A DNA stretch of 64,000 nt from Datnioides undecimradiatus (lineage: Eukaryota > Chordata > Actinopteri > Lobotiformes > Datnioididae). Shown piece by piece: positions 25,801 to 35,330 of the stretch. A model generated the notes under the pieces. It saw only the letters and a program-made list of their open reading frames with translations, was not told the origin of the DNA and made no database searches. Position numbers and translations under genes: made by a program. The stretch spans positions 2,711,652 to 2,775,651 of the forward strand of contig WARS01000071.1 in the NCBI GenBank assembly GCA_008933995.1. Direction: 5' to 3'. Numbering within the stretch: the stretch's first letter is position 1; each line of letters begins with the position of its first letter.

Positions 25801-27056
25801 GTAGCAGTTTCCCTTTGACAGAGGATGCCCAGCCACATAGCAACCCACCTCCTCAGAGTTCCCTTGGTAACTAAAGAGAAGAAATTACAGGTTAACAATA
25901 GGCGATTTCTATCAGGTCAGGCTGCTGTATGCACAATCAGAAACACATCTCGATGAGCGACCTCGACACAAACACTGTAATCACACGAAGCAAGCAGTTT
26001 GGAGCTGGTGCAGAGCTGCTCTTTCATTCGGGCGATAACAGGAAAGATATTTGTCTAATGAAATGCACAAGATTATTTGGATATCACTGTTTTGTATGAC
26101 GTGACGATCGCGCAGCTTTATGTGAGAAGGGACAGTTTGTAAAGGAAGGGGAAGCTGTGAGATGTGTGAGGACAAACCCAGATTTTCTCAGGAAGCACTG
26201 GAGCTTAAGAGGCTTTGTATCAGTATCAATGCTGTGTTTCTGTACAGCATTAAGCAGCTGAATCACGTAAAGAATAAAGAATCACATCCATGAGTTCTTA
26301 AAATGGAATAAAGCAGCATGGTGGTCCACTGATGTTTACAGCCAAACAAAGGAAACTTTAGTCAAACTAAACTGAAAACATAAACTCAGCGGGGATGGCA
26401 GAGATGCTCGAGGAAACACTGTGCCTGTGGATTTTAATATGCTGACCTAAAAACAACTTTCGTACAGCAGAGGATTTGAGAAACGAGGTGGATCTGTTTG
26501 GGTTTTATGATGCACGGGGCTACAGAAATGTGCACACACGCGCTGCCTCAAATATAAATATAAAGACTGAGGAAGCGAGGAAACAGAATATTATTAAAAA
26601 AGAGGACAAATAAGTGCATTAAAAGCCTTTTTTCATTGCTCACTAGGAATGCATCCGTGTGGCCTGTGCAGAGACTGACCGCTGTAAACGGATCAGATAA
26701 TGATTTTTGATTCAGGAAGAAGGAGTGAACCCACGCTTCCCTCCTTCCTCAAATCCACTGGTCCAGGAGATTAACGGAGTAAGAAGATGTTCAAACATGT
26801 TGCACAGCAAAAGCTTGCAAACACCCAGCATCTTTTAAGATAAACCTTTTCTGGTTTTATACAATCCAGCCAGGGACGCCATCACTTGAGACCAATCCCC
26901 ACTTTGGAAAGTCGAAGATCCAACTGACCTGAGCGTGTCTCCATCTTTCAGCAACCGCATGTATCGCTCCTGTGCCGGCCGTCCATCCCCAATATCTCTG
27001 ATTCGACGCCTCAGATTCAGGAGGCATCTGTGGTGGAGTACGTTGATGTCATCCAT
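4871..27056 (-). CDS. spryd3: SPRY domain-containing protein 3 (5' part of gene; six coding exons)
   Basis: Coding exons on the minus strand, in transcript order: 27056-26929, 25870-25795, 22799-22675, 21957-21822, 21684-21496, 5020-4871 (804 nt, 268 codons). All have GT-AG borders and compatible phases. Two SPRY/B30.2-type repeats are visible. The first spans about residues 65-205 (IVDTGVRGTIAVGL, DHQPGWLPYSVAYHADNGK, GDRIGCGI, FFTKNGKE, LFPAVGMHSMGEEV). The second starts at about 240 (HYYELEIVDSGEKCYIALGLARR) and is cut by the window edge. The match to remembered human SPRYD3 (about 440 aa) is near-continuous, so the C-terminal 40 percent is missing only because of the window. The start is the ATG at the 5' border of the first coding exon, because the upstream exon has no ATG in frame with it. 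SPRY modules bind protein partners; the role of this one is poorly known. It is divergent from igfbp6, as in human. Confidence 0.93.
5880..6085 (+). repeat. Partial copy of the GTTAGCATGCTAAC-family repeat
   Basis: Contains 'TAGCTGATGTTAGCATGTTA', 'AAGCATTATACCTGAGAAACATCAGC' in pieces and 'AAAGCACCACTGCTCAGTC', the part of the family that normally follows the palindromic core. Boundaries are approximate. Confidence 0.55.
12916..12941 (+). repeat. (GGGA)n run, G-quadruplex-prone
   Basis: GGA followed by four GGGA units and a final GGGG on the plus strand, which is the template strand of spryd3. Confidence 0.85.
13830..13859 (+). repeat. (CA)n microsatellite
   Basis: About 15 uninterrupted CA units in the long spryd3 intron. 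Confidence 0.95.
15466..16242 (+). repeat. Polypurine (GA-rich) low-complexity tract
   Basis: About 780 nt on the plus strand consist overwhelmingly of A and G, in imperfect GGAGA/GAGGA/GGAAG words with a few GATGAGTCAAGG-like islands repeated (near 15875, 15952, 16045). It looks like a decayed simple repeat. Pre-mRNA of spryd3 (minus) would carry it as polypyrimidine. Confidence 0.85.
16962..16986 (+). repeat. (GA)n microsatellite
   Basis: About 12 uninterrupted AG units. Confidence 0.95.
18010..18130 (+). repeat. Short copy of the GTTAGCATGCTAAC-family repeat
   Basis: 'CATGCTAATGCTTTGC', 'TTTGCTAACATGTTCAG' and 'TTAGCAAGTTAGCACGCTGAC' match the core of the family. Only the core is preserved. 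Confidence 0.5.
18885..18975 (+). mobile_element. Probable retroposon 3' tail fragment
   Basis: 'GCTGTATGGACTGTAAAGCC', a short gap, then 'GATATTGAGCGATGTGAATA' and 'AAATTGACCTGA' resemble the 3' end of a common fish non-LTR retroposon or SINE, which usually ends in AATAAAATTGAATTGA repeats. No coding part is preserved. Confidence 0.45.
21496..21684 (-). CDS. spryd3: spryd3 coding exon 5 (residues 156-218)
   Basis: 189 nt, phase 0 at both ends; acceptor TGCAG before GTTGGTTCA, donor ACG|GTAAGA. Carries LFPAVGMHSMGEEVKVDL, the end of SPRY repeat 1, followed by an acidic DDSMMMVDSHEDDWGRLYDV linker. Confidence 0.95.
21822..21957 (-). CDS. spryd3: spryd3 coding exon 4 (residues 110-155)
   Basis: 136 nt; acceptor TCCAG before GCTGTACAAC, donor GAG|GTGGGT. 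The first G completes a split Lys codon. Carries FGPKCARGDRIGCGI and FFTKNGKE, the core of SPRY repeat 1. Confidence 0.95.
21958..22674 (-). other. spryd3 intron 3
   Basis: 717 bp between coding exons 3 and 4; no repeat or gene seen. Confidence 0.7.
22675..22799 (-). CDS. spryd3: spryd3 coding exon 3 (residues 69-110)
   Basis: 125 nt; acceptor TGTAG before GTGACAATA, donor GGCAA|GTAAGT (splits Lys110). Carries VDTGVRGTIAVGLVP and DHQPGWLPYSVAYHADNG. The acceptor is preceded by a UG-rich tract. The length is not a multiple of three, so skipping would shift the frame. Confidence 0.95.
22800..22845 (-). repeat. UG-rich tract forming the acceptor of spryd3 exon 3
   Basis: Read on the minus strand, the 45 nt before the exon are almost pure TG dinucleotides (plus strand CACACACAAAAACACACGC and on), ending TGTGTGTAG. 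An ordinary U/C-rich polypyrimidine tract is missing. Confidence 0.85.
22846..25794 (-). other. spryd3 intron 2
   Basis: About 2.9 kb without a supported gene. Holds a (CAG)5 run near 23570, a poly-C run near 23860 and a perfect hairpin at 25111-25159. An open frame of 170 codons on minus (24595-25107) has no recognisable domain. Confidence 0.55.
25111..25159. repeat. Perfect 15-bp inverted repeat (hairpin)
   Basis: Left arm GGCTCATAAATAACC at 25111-25125, right arm GGTTATTTATGAGCC at 25145-25159: exact reverse complements around a 19-nt spacer. Inside the spacer CGCAG (25129-25133) and CTGCG (25138-25142) can pair around a 4-nt loop. Pairing stops abruptly at the outer ends. No known RNA family or terminal inverted repeat recognised. 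Confidence 0.9.
25795..25870 (-). CDS. spryd3: spryd3 coding exon 2 (residues 43-68)
   Basis: 76 nt; acceptor TTTAG before TTACCAAGG, donor GAG|GTAAGG. Encodes YQGNSEEVGCYVAGHPLSKG and NCYFE, the entry strand of SPRY repeat 1. Confidence 0.93.
25871..26928 (-). other. spryd3 intron 1 (coding numbering)
   Basis: 1.06 kb between coding exons 1 and 2; nothing notable seen. Confidence 0.65.
26929..27056 (-). CDS. spryd3: spryd3 coding exon 1 (residues 1-43)
   Basis: 128 nt; the acceptor TTCAG stands directly before the ATG (MDDINVLHHRCLLNLRRRIR), donor CTCAG|GTCAGT. The human protein, as remembered, has about 14 residues more upstream (…MNKMDDLN). Here the upstream exon has no ATG in frame, so Met-Asp-Asp is the likely start. 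Confidence 0.9.
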
Positions 27057-28536
27057 CTGAATGAAAGAAAATGAGAACGCAGTGAAAAGTGGCACTTCAG
27101 TAAAGCGGGCTGTGCAGTTCTTTTTCTCAGCACGAGGGTTATTGATTTACCAAAATTATAAAGTCTGATTTAATATTAGTTTCAAAAAGGATGCTTAATG
27201 TGTTTTTTTGATTCCATGTCAAAAGAAAAAAAAGAAAAACACACAAACTAGGGGTTTTTGGCACGTAGTTTACAATTCTTCATGTTAAAAGACTCTTGAG
27301 TTTAGGATTTTTGTTCCTCCACATTTATCTCCTCCTCTGTTTGGTTTGTTCCGTTGAGAGCTTACGCTAAGTGGCTACGAAAGCACAAGGCGACATAATC
27401 AAATCGCGTGCTCTGTCCATCCAAAATCTAATTATAGATTATATTTGGTCAGTCTGATGTGCAGGTTGATATCTGAATTAACTGGCTACAAAACTGGTAC
27501 ACAGAGGAGAAATACAGTGAACATAGCACAAAGCCCTCATTCAACACTGTATTTATGTCTTAACATTTCATTTCCCTGTCTCTGTTTAGAGGTGTGCTGT
27601 TCTTTTTCCTTTACATCTAAGAATAAACGCTTTAATAATGAATTTATCACCCCTGCTTGTTTATATAACCCCACCACGTGACATATGTATACATGACGTT
27701 ATTCTATGCTGTTCCTGCTCGCATCGGTGTTGGGGGTGCTTTAAGTTTCGCTCATGTATGACAAGCCGTTTTTACATTTAACAGCTTTGGATGATTTGTG
27801 TTGCACACACATGTAATTCAATTCTTACTGGTAAAAATGATACATAATGATGCAGCTTCATCTAGCTAGAACTAGCTCTCAACCCCGCTCACACACACAT
27901 CTGCGGCTCTCCTTATCAATATGTATTCTAAGCGTTGATTGGAGCGGCCGGATCCGCATGTTTACTAGTTTAGTTATGTCGTTCACTGACGTTGGATGAT
28001 GTAGCGAGGACATAGGAAACACGTCAAACCTACACACAGTGTCCTTGTACCCTAAAAACCTCATTTAGATACTTCCCCTTCAAAGGTTTCAAGGAATAAA
28101 CCAGCCATTTAAGCAGAAAACGTGAAAGCGCCGCAGCGGGGGAGTAGGCGTGCCAATGTTTACATCTACAACGCTGCTGTGGTGCGTAAGCTAGCAACTC
28201 CTAACCAGCCACCGTGCTAACGATAAAGCTGTTTTAAGTTGAGCTAGCATTAATGTTAAGGTAGTTAACTGCTGTCATGGTAGATGAAACTGGTATGGGG
28301 CTCGCTGTTGATTAACTGGCGTTTTAAAATGCTAATTATCCGTTCGTCGCTTGGTGACGAGGGTCAATTTAGTCGCGAGGGTGGGTTAGCATCGTTAGCT
28401 ATTGGCTAATGCGTTAGCATGCTGCTGGAAGCTGCGGCTCGTGCTCAGCGAGAGCGCACGAGAGGAACATTCTTTGCAGTGGAGAGCAGAATAATGATTA
28501 ATTATAGGTGTCATTATCGATTAGTCAATCGCTTAC
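27057..28536 (-). other. spryd3 5'UTR intron
   Basis: 1.48 kb between the non-coding first exon and the start-codon exon. No repeat or gene recognised. Confidence 0.6.
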
Positions 28537-28640
28537 CTGTTATCTAGGAGGCTAATGAGACAGAAACTCACTTTTGGCCATCAGCTATCCATAGCTCCAT
28601 ATAAAACTTTAGAAACTAGAGTTCGGCGCTTCCCAGTGAC
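28537..28640 (-). other. spryd3: Probable non-coding first exon of spryd3
   Basis: An excellent donor (ACAG|GTAAGC on minus) ends the exon at 28537; a second possible donor (AAAA|GTGAGT) lies at 28572. The right-hand (5') border is inferred. Two small upstream frames start here (MELWIADGQK-stop and MAKSEFLSH-stop); neither continues into the main frame. Confidence 0.5.
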
Positions 28641-28760
28641 ATAACACGCGCGTTACCAAAGCAGCCAATCGCATCGAGTTTTGCGAAATGGTGACAAGCT
28701 TTCAGCCAATCACGTCTCTCGAACCGTGTGCGTTTATGTGCGTTCTATTTTGATTAAGAC
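28641..28760 (-). promoter_or_regulatory. Probable spryd3 promoter with two CCAAT elements
   Basis: CCAAT pentamers on plus (28665-28669 and 28706-28710), both in AGCCAATC context and so ATTGG for the minus-strand gene, sit just upstream of the putative first exon among CpG-containing sequence (ACACGCGCG, CACGTC, CTCTCGAAC). No TATA box seen. Confidence 0.45.
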
Positions 28761-31236
28761 ATAATAAGAGAAATTTAAACAGACGTGTAAGGATGAAAAT
28801 ATTAAAAGGGCGTCACAATGACGGGGATAGACAGCACACTTTATGGATCAGCGTGTTTCATGGGAGTTTCACAGTACAACATTTCTCCCTTTTGACAATG
28901 TGATAATAATACAAAACTGAAATAGTACTATCTTGCAGGAGGTAGGTCAGCTTAACAGAGGGTCAGGGTGTCAGGGAACAGCACTGGGTTTTTGTGGATT
29001 CTGGTTGCCATGTTGACAGCAGAGAGGCTTTCTCTGAGAGAGAGGAGGAAGAAACTGTGTGGCTAAAGGAGGAAAAATGAATAACCCAGGGCAGTGTGGA
29101 AAAGAGAGCCCCCGTTGGTCTGGCGTGTGTCTTGGAACATTCCCCTGATATGTGGAAACAGACTAGTGCCGTAGCTCGGGAGCTGATGGAAACACAAGAC
29201 GGCAGGTGATTTCTGCCCTCCTTGCCAAGATTAATCAGAACAACAGGCCGCTGATGGCAAAGCAGATTTTGGCCTCATGTAGCCCTGAATTCCAGCAAGT
29301 ACAGGCCACTGGGTATGTCGGTGCGCTCTGTCGTGTCTGTGCTACTGCTGCAGGACCAAATGACCCAGTGACAGGCAAACTGCGCACAGCACATTTTGCG
29401 CGCGCACGTAAATGTCCTGCACATAAAGGCACAGAGACATAGATCTGTCTCATGCTCTGTGAAATTATCATTTTTCATGTTGCATCCATAGAGCAGTCAT
29501 GGCAGCAAGGCAATGCCAGATAACACAGGAAACAGTGGGAGCAGATAAGAGAGGAATTCCTCAACACTGTACCTACCGCCAACCTCTACCAAATGATCTT
29601 CATGTGCAGATCCTTAACTTTGCTTTCAATTTCCCTTTCTGTTCAATATAGTGTGTGCATTTACAGTATATTCATGCAATGCAGCAAGAATAAATAGCAT
29701 TGCTGATACCTTTATAATAGAAGATATGTTGACGGCCCGGTATTGGAGGTTGTTATGACTCCTCGGGTGTTGCAAAGTTACTTTTTGCATCTGTCTTATA
29801 AAGTGAATGAATTATGCCTTTCATGTTTTTATATAACATTATGTATACGCCAGTTAATCTGTATTTATTTGCCTGAATACCTTGCAGAATAGTGCAGACG
29901 TGACAGTATTATCATCTCAGGAGTGGCAGGATCAAGCGTTGCGTGTTGAGCGTAGGGGTGAAGGACTCAGTAGCGATCTTTAGAAGATGGAAAATCCTTA
30001 CTGGCTGAGTGCAGCGATGGATTGCATTATTAGCAGTTTGGCTCAGGCGGGTCGACGTGCATTCCTGCAAAAGTGAGTCCTCCCCCTCCTCCTCCTAATT
30101 ATCCAGATGATTACTCTTCCAATTCAAACAACTGGTGAGCAATAGCCTTTGCTGTCCTCACACTTCAGCATGTGATCCATGTGGTCCGTGTAGTCAGTTA
30201 ATATCTGATAGCTGCTGAAATGTAATCTAGAAGTCTTATTAAAGAGCGGATTAGCCCTTGTGCAGTGGCAATGCAATGCATATCTGACTCAGCAGTGATT
30301 TGATTATGCCGAGGCACAGTTTCACTTGGTGTTTGGTACATAAAGCAATCTCACATCAGTACGTTTCACTTTTGTTTGTACATAAACTATGATTTCACAT
30401 ACTTTCAATTTCAATCTGGACTCTGATTGACCTATTTTACATACAACTCATCAACTCTGCATTCCCTAAACTTTGATCTGCGCTATGTGCTTCTGCAATT
30501 TGACAAAAGAGAGAGAGTATCTCGGGTGTTTAACTCTCCAGCTGTGGCATGAATTGGTCAAACAGGAGATATTCTGTCACAACCTCACGCAGAATGCAAG
30601 GAGGAGCGACCACACAGCTGTGCATTTACTGTAGCAAATGGCATTGCAGCGGCGAGGGTGATGGAGGCGCATATACATTTGTATTTGTTACCATGGCAAA
30701 TATTATTCCAGAAAGGTCTCTGACATTGGAAAGAAAGTGCAAAAAGCTCAACGTGACCACTACTCCCATGCATTTGCAATGCAGGATGGAGGGCTGGATG
30801 TATATGTTAGTATGTAACAGGAAAGGGTGGGGAGATTTTGATAATTTCTGAAAGGAACATAATCCACCCCCCACTTGCTCTCTCCCTCCCTGCCACCTCC
30901 CTCTCTCCCTCTCTCTCTCTCTCTCTCTGAGTCCCAGCCCCTGAAGGTGTCATAACTGTGCTCTCTCTCTTTCTCTCTCTCTCTCTCACTCACTCACTCA
31001 CTCACTCTCTATCACCGCCTTTCAGATCTTTAAAAGCTGGTGCTTTGCTGTGTCTCTCTCGATCTCCATTTGTCTCCTCTGGCACTGCAGGGGACTCAAC
31101 CGGCAAAGCACACCAAGGAAAGCTACTGTATAGAAACGGGAAGAAGACTGAGGAAAGGGGAGAGAAAGGGAGAGAGAGGGAGAAATATACATCCAGAAAT
31201 AGCATCAGCCACATTTAACTGACAGAGAGTGACAGA
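28761..31236. other. Intergenic region, spryd3 to igfbp6 (divergent)
   Basis: No supported gene. Mostly unique-looking AT-rich sequence, then a CT/ACTC low-complexity zone just before igfbp6. The final 200-300 bases should hold the igfbp6 promoter and 5'UTR; TTTAAAAG at 31028-31035 is a weak TATA-like element. Confidence 0.5.
30890..31012 (+). repeat. CT-rich / (CACT)n low-complexity tract
   Basis: Two CT runs (about 30898-30928 and 30960-30988) and then five CACT units (to about 31006). Pyrimidine-rich on the sense strand of igfbp6, just upstream of its first exon. Confidence 0.9.
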
Positions 31237-31263
31237 GTGGAGAACCTGAGACCTGGACAGAAA

Positions 31264-31600
31264 ATGCCTATCCTTTCTAACTTAACAACCGTTGTTTTGT
31301 TGCTGATTGCTCACTGCGGATCATGGACCGGGGCAAACCGCTTGGGCCCCTTCAAGGTCTGTCCCTCCTGCAGGGATCCACTGGGGGCAGGTCGGCCCCC
31401 CAGGGACCATAATGCTGCCGGCAGCACGTCAGTGTTGGCCCAGGGAGAGCCCTGTGGTGTGTACACCCTGAGCTGTGCCAAGGGGCTCCGCTGTGTTCCC
31501 CCACCAAGGGAGCACAGCCCCCTCCAGGCTCTGTTGCAGGGAAGGGGCATTTGCGCCAAGCACAGCAGGACGAGTCCCACTGAGAGGCCCCACCCCACAG
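31264..31600 (+). CDS. igfbp6: igfbp6 exon 1 (residues 1-113)
   Basis: Signal peptide plus the whole N-domain; donor ACAG|GTAAGA, splitting Gly113. A CA repeat begins 17 nt into the intron. Confidence 0.95.
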
Positions 31601-33876
31601 GTAAGATACTGTGTATACACACACACACACACACACGTGCATGAAATCACGTATGCACACATACATGCATGCGCCTACAGACGCACACGCATGGACGCTG
31701 CAGGTAGCTTAGACGCGTGCACTGCACAGAACTGTATTTACAGTGTATCTCGGGCATTGCTGCGAATTGCATGTGATGCTGTGTCACTCACCAACAAAAA
31801 GAAAGGCCAATCAGTGGGTGACATTTAAGCCTGGATGCATTTTGTGCACCACAGATGAATTTGCAAACCTCCAGCACACAGTTCTGCTCAGCAGTGCCTC
31901 TGGAGTCACTGTGATAAAAATGTCATTTGTCAGTCCAGTCCCATTGTAAAGGGTCTGTTAATCAGAAACGATGGCACAAAAGGACCTTTGATTCGGTCTT
32001 GGGACGTTGCAACAGTGTATAAAAGTGAAGATGTGTATCTCTGCTTTTTGTGTGATTTGCACAGTGTAATAGTCCCTTTCAGTGACAGTTTGCATGACAA
32101 TGATCTGTCCTACAAGTCAGCCTCTCTGTAGAGAATTCAGAATGAATGTGAAACTGTCACAGTGTCACCTACATCCCGATCAAGCTGCTTTTTATGGCAG
32201 TGATCTCCATCTACTGTTCAAACTGAGATACTGCGATTAACTGCCCGAAAAGGAAATGTACTGATGGAAATTAGGTCTCTCATTGAATGACCAGCCCAGA
32301 TAGATCCCACCCGAGTGGCCGCTCAGTAATGTCTTGTGCGAAGAAAAGATGCAAAGGTTGATAAGTTGAAATCTTACACATGCAGGAGATGTTGCAAAAT
32401 GTGACATTGGATGCTGTTTGATGTTAAATGTTCACGATGGTTTAATGTCACATTCTCATGCCGGTGTGTCGTTTCCTCTCAGGTCCACATCCCTCACACA
32501 GTGGTGACATTGAAAGAGTAAGTTGCTGCTCTATTTCACAGTCTTATATTAATACAGCTAATGAATCACCACCTAAAGGATAACATCATGAGATGCATAG
32601 AGCATTTTATGTAACTAGAGTGTATTAACACACATCATATGTGATGGAGAGGGCTGTATATCAAGCTGCATTGTGTTACAGAGTTATTACCATAGATCCT
32701 CTGCTGTTTGGGGTGTTGCAGTGGCATGTACACACACACTCTGCCCTGAAGCCATGCATTATGGTGCATGATGTGTGTGCTGCTATGCGGCAGAACTAAT
32801 TGAGCATGATGTGAATCAGGAAAGTTTCAAGTCGGCCGCTGCCGCCATCGATTTTCCCTCACTTTTGCGAGCCGGTTGATCTGCGGCACTTGAGCTGATG
32901 TGTATGTTCTCATGGCAACGACGGGAGCCGCGGGATTGATCAGGATGACACAGTTCCATTTGACAAAGTGACAAAACAAAACCGCACAGTCACTTCAAAC
33001 CATTCAGTGACCTGAAAAGCCAAAGCATTGTGTAACTATATGGTTATATAATGTTATACAGTATGTGACATCTGATATATATAAATACACATAGTCTCTG
33101 CTGCTGGCTCTAATGCTGCATCACTGTAGCTAATCCTTTGTGATTCACATCCACATGTGTTGTGATCAAAGAGGATTTCTGCCAACACCATCACCTTGGG
33201 GGTGGGGGGGTGGGGTGGGGGGGGTAGCTGCTTGCCACTGCCACTCTTCAGATGAAGGCAGGTCCTCTGTGTTTGCCTCCGGTGGTGTTTGAAGTCTCAC
33301 TCTGCGTTGCTGTTTTCAGGCACCCTGCCGCAAGCTGCTCAACAGTGTCCTGAGGGGTCTGGAGCTGACAATCTTCCAGTCTGACCGCGACATCTATATA
33401 CCCAACTGTGACACCCGTGGCTTCTACAGGAAAAAGCAGGTGGGGTGTCACCGTCACCTGAAGCATCATGACACATATTGCGGGAACTTTACTGGCTCTT
33501 GTGTGGCGTGAGAATGTATTTCTGAGAGGCTGCACTCCTCTGCAGCTCTCTGAGATGTGTGTGTGGCCACAGGGGCTGAGAATAACTGACACTTCTCTCC
33601 CCGAGCCTCTCAGCTGTGAGCTCACAGAATCAGTACTGCGCTATGATGACATATCATTTTCTCTCTCTCGTCCTCCCTCACCACCTTTCCCACTCTCCCA
33701 CTCAATCTCCGCCCTCCTTCCCTTTCAAAAACCTCCCTCTCTGTCTTTTTAATCTCACACAGTGCCGCTCCTCCAAGGGCATGCAGCGTGGCCACTGCTG
33801 GTGCGTGGATGAGCTCGGCACGCCCGTGCCCTCACGTGCCAGCGAAGATGGTACTTTACCATGCGACGGGGAGTGA
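31264..33876 (+). CDS. igfbp6: Insulin-like growth factor-binding protein 6, complete
   Basis: Exons 31264-31600, 32483-32517, 33320-33439 and 33763-33876 give a secreted protein of 201 aa. Residues 1-24 look like a signal peptide (MPILSNLTTVVLLLIAHCGS). The N-domain has EPCGVYTLSCAKGLRCVPP and LLQGRGIC (Cys 33, 36, 64, 71, 77, 97). A very short linker follows. The C-terminal thyroglobulin type-1 domain has IPNCDTRGFYRKKQC and HCWCV (Cys 127, 154, 165, 176, 178, 198). IGFBPs bind IGF-I and IGF-II outside the cell; IGFBP-6 in mammals prefers IGF-II. The GCGCC motif of other IGFBPs is absent, which is typical of IGFBP-6, but the N-domain has fewer cysteines even than human. An in-frame ATG at 31237 could add nine residues; 31264 gives a cleaner signal peptide. 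Teleosts have a and b copies and I cannot say which this is. Confidence 0.95.
31601..32482 (+). other. igfbp6 intron 1
   Basis: 882 bp; (AC)n at 31617-31636 close to the donor, otherwise nothing recognised. Confidence 0.75.
31617..31636 (+). repeat. (AC)n repeat beside the igfbp6 exon 1 donor
   Basis: About ten AC units on the sense strand. Confidence 0.9.
32483..32517 (+). CDS. igfbp6: igfbp6 exon 2 (residues 113-124)
   Basis: Only 35 nt: acceptor CTCAG before GTCCACATC, donor AGA|GTAAGT. Encodes GPHPSHSGDIER, the entire exon-2 part of the linker. Its phases fit exons 1 and 3 exactly, which supports the call despite the small size. Confidence 0.85.
32518..33319 (+). other. igfbp6 intron 2
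   Basis: 802 bp; holds a strong G-run motif at 33198-33224, about 95 nt before exon 3. Confidence 0.75.
33198..33224 (+). repeat. G-quadruplex motif in igfbp6 intron 2
   Basis: Four G runs of 5, 7, 4 and 8 separated by single T residues, on the sense strand of the gene. Confidence 0.9.
33320..33439 (+). CDS. igfbp6: igfbp6 exon 3 (residues 125-164)
   Basis: 120 nt, phase 0 at both ends; acceptor TTCAG before GCACCCTGC, donor CAG|GTGGGG. Encodes the first half of the thyroglobulin type-1 domain (APCRKLL … IPNCDTRGFYRKKQ). Confidence 0.95.
33440..33762 (+). other. igfbp6 intron 3
   Basis: 323 bp ending in a long CT-rich pyrimidine tract (33660-33760); nothing else seen. Confidence 0.8.
33763..33876 (+). 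CDS. igfbp6: igfbp6 exon 4 (residues 165-201 and stop)
   Basis: Acceptor CACAG before TGCCGCTCC; encodes CRSSKGMQRGHCWCVDELG and the C-terminus ending PCDGE, then TGA. Confidence 0.95.
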   Translation, partial: CRSSKGMQRGHCWCVDELGTPVPSRASEDGTLPCDGE

Positions 33877-35330
33877 GGGGCGAGTCTGTCCTATTGCTCT
33901 GAGCCTGGAGGAAGAGGAGGAGAAGGAGGAGGAGGAGGAGGTGGTGGAGGAGCAGGAACACAGGGAGAGGGGGTGGCTTTAGCATGTGCTAGACACTGCC
34001 TGGACAGGAGGTAGCAGGGATAAACCACTTCCTATGGAAAATACACACCAGTTAACGTTCATGTCCTCTCTAGAAGCAAGACACACACACTCTCACAGTC
34101 CAGCAGCAGCAACAATAACATCTGCCTGAATGTTCAACAGTTGCAGCAGCGTCCTCTGCGTCGTCTGGCGACATGCTGCATGCTCACATTAACGCTCCGT
34201 GAACTGCCTCGGTGATCCAAGCGGTATTAACTCCGAATGATCTCTATATTCCCTGGCTCTTGTCCCGGCTTTCTGGTAGATTTTGATTTGATTAGATTTT
34301 TTGTTCCTTTTTACTTTAGGATAGCTGACACTGCCTGTGTTTGTTCTGATCTCAGTGGGCTGAAATACTGTTACGCAGGTGATGTGACACAAACGTTTGA
34401 CAAATGTGTCTCCCTCACCGTCCTCTCTCCCTCTCTCCAAAGATACACTGATATCAACATAACTAATCGACAGAATATTTTCCTTTTCTATTAATTTATT
34501 TTTTGGAGTCTGTATTTCCATCAAGTACTGCTTGAATCTCACAGTATCTTATAAATGTCGAGTCAGAAAAAAGAAATAGTCACACGATCCTGGATGCTTC
34601 TGTTCATTTTATTTGTCGAAATGGCGTTCTGACTGCTTATTAGTTGATTGTTTGTACATATGTTGGAATTTTGTGGTCGACTGTGTGTTCTGAAGTGGCA
34701 GACAAAAAGCTTACGGCTGTTACCCTTTTCAAAAAGTTGTAAGGCATATTTTTATACACGTCAATATAATATTTTATATATGAATTGTTGGTTTATTTAA
34801 TGAACTACAGTACAATGCCATGTATTTTTATATTGTCAGCAGTTTCTTATTTAAAGACAGAGATTATTTTATTTCATGTTAGGGGAAGTATTGTGCTTTA
34901 AAGGCACCTTTATGGCAAAACTCATCACACTCACCAGAGCTCTATTCAACTGCTGCACATCTTATGGTTATATCTCATGTTTTTAATTTCCTTTTTTTTT
35001 TTTTTTTTTTTAATTTATGCTTTGTTTATTTGAGAGTTGAGAATGTCCATGTTACTATTATGTTTTATTTTGGCACATCACACGACAAATTCTGATTTCA
35101 GTAGAGGTAAAAAAATATATATATATCAAATTTGTTATTGTTCTAGTATGTCTTTCCCAAGTCCTTGCAAAAGTCATGAAATTGTGTGCTATTAAATTGT
35201 GATTAGAATTTATCTATTTCTGAACAATCTTGTTGTGCCAATGTGTGTGCCGTGATGATAGGTCCGTGCACAGAGGACCTGTAAGATTTGCAAATATGAA
35301 AATAAAACATAATGATAATAAAAATGGAGA
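33877..35330 (+). other. igfbp6: igfbp6 3' untranslated region
   Basis: A GAGGA-rich stretch follows the stop, then long AT-rich sequence with T22 near 34990. AATAAA signals at 35301-35306 and 35317-35322 suggest the transcript ends near 35.33 kb. The end is inferred. Confidence 0.6.
35301..35322 (+). terminator. igfbp6 polyadenylation signals
   Basis: Two AATAAA hexamers 16 nt apart, the first canonical ones on plus after the igfbp6 stop with this AT-rich context. Confidence 0.5.

Noticed and set aside
29206-29478. Open frames of about 70 codons on both strands between spryd3 and igfbp6
   Set aside because: No domain, start context or splice partner; mutual shadows of one GC-richer patch.
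31311-31666. Several overlapping minus-strand open frames of 77-107 codons
   Set aside because: Shadows of igfbp6 exon 1, whose sense frame has a signal peptide, the IGFBP motif and correct splice borders.
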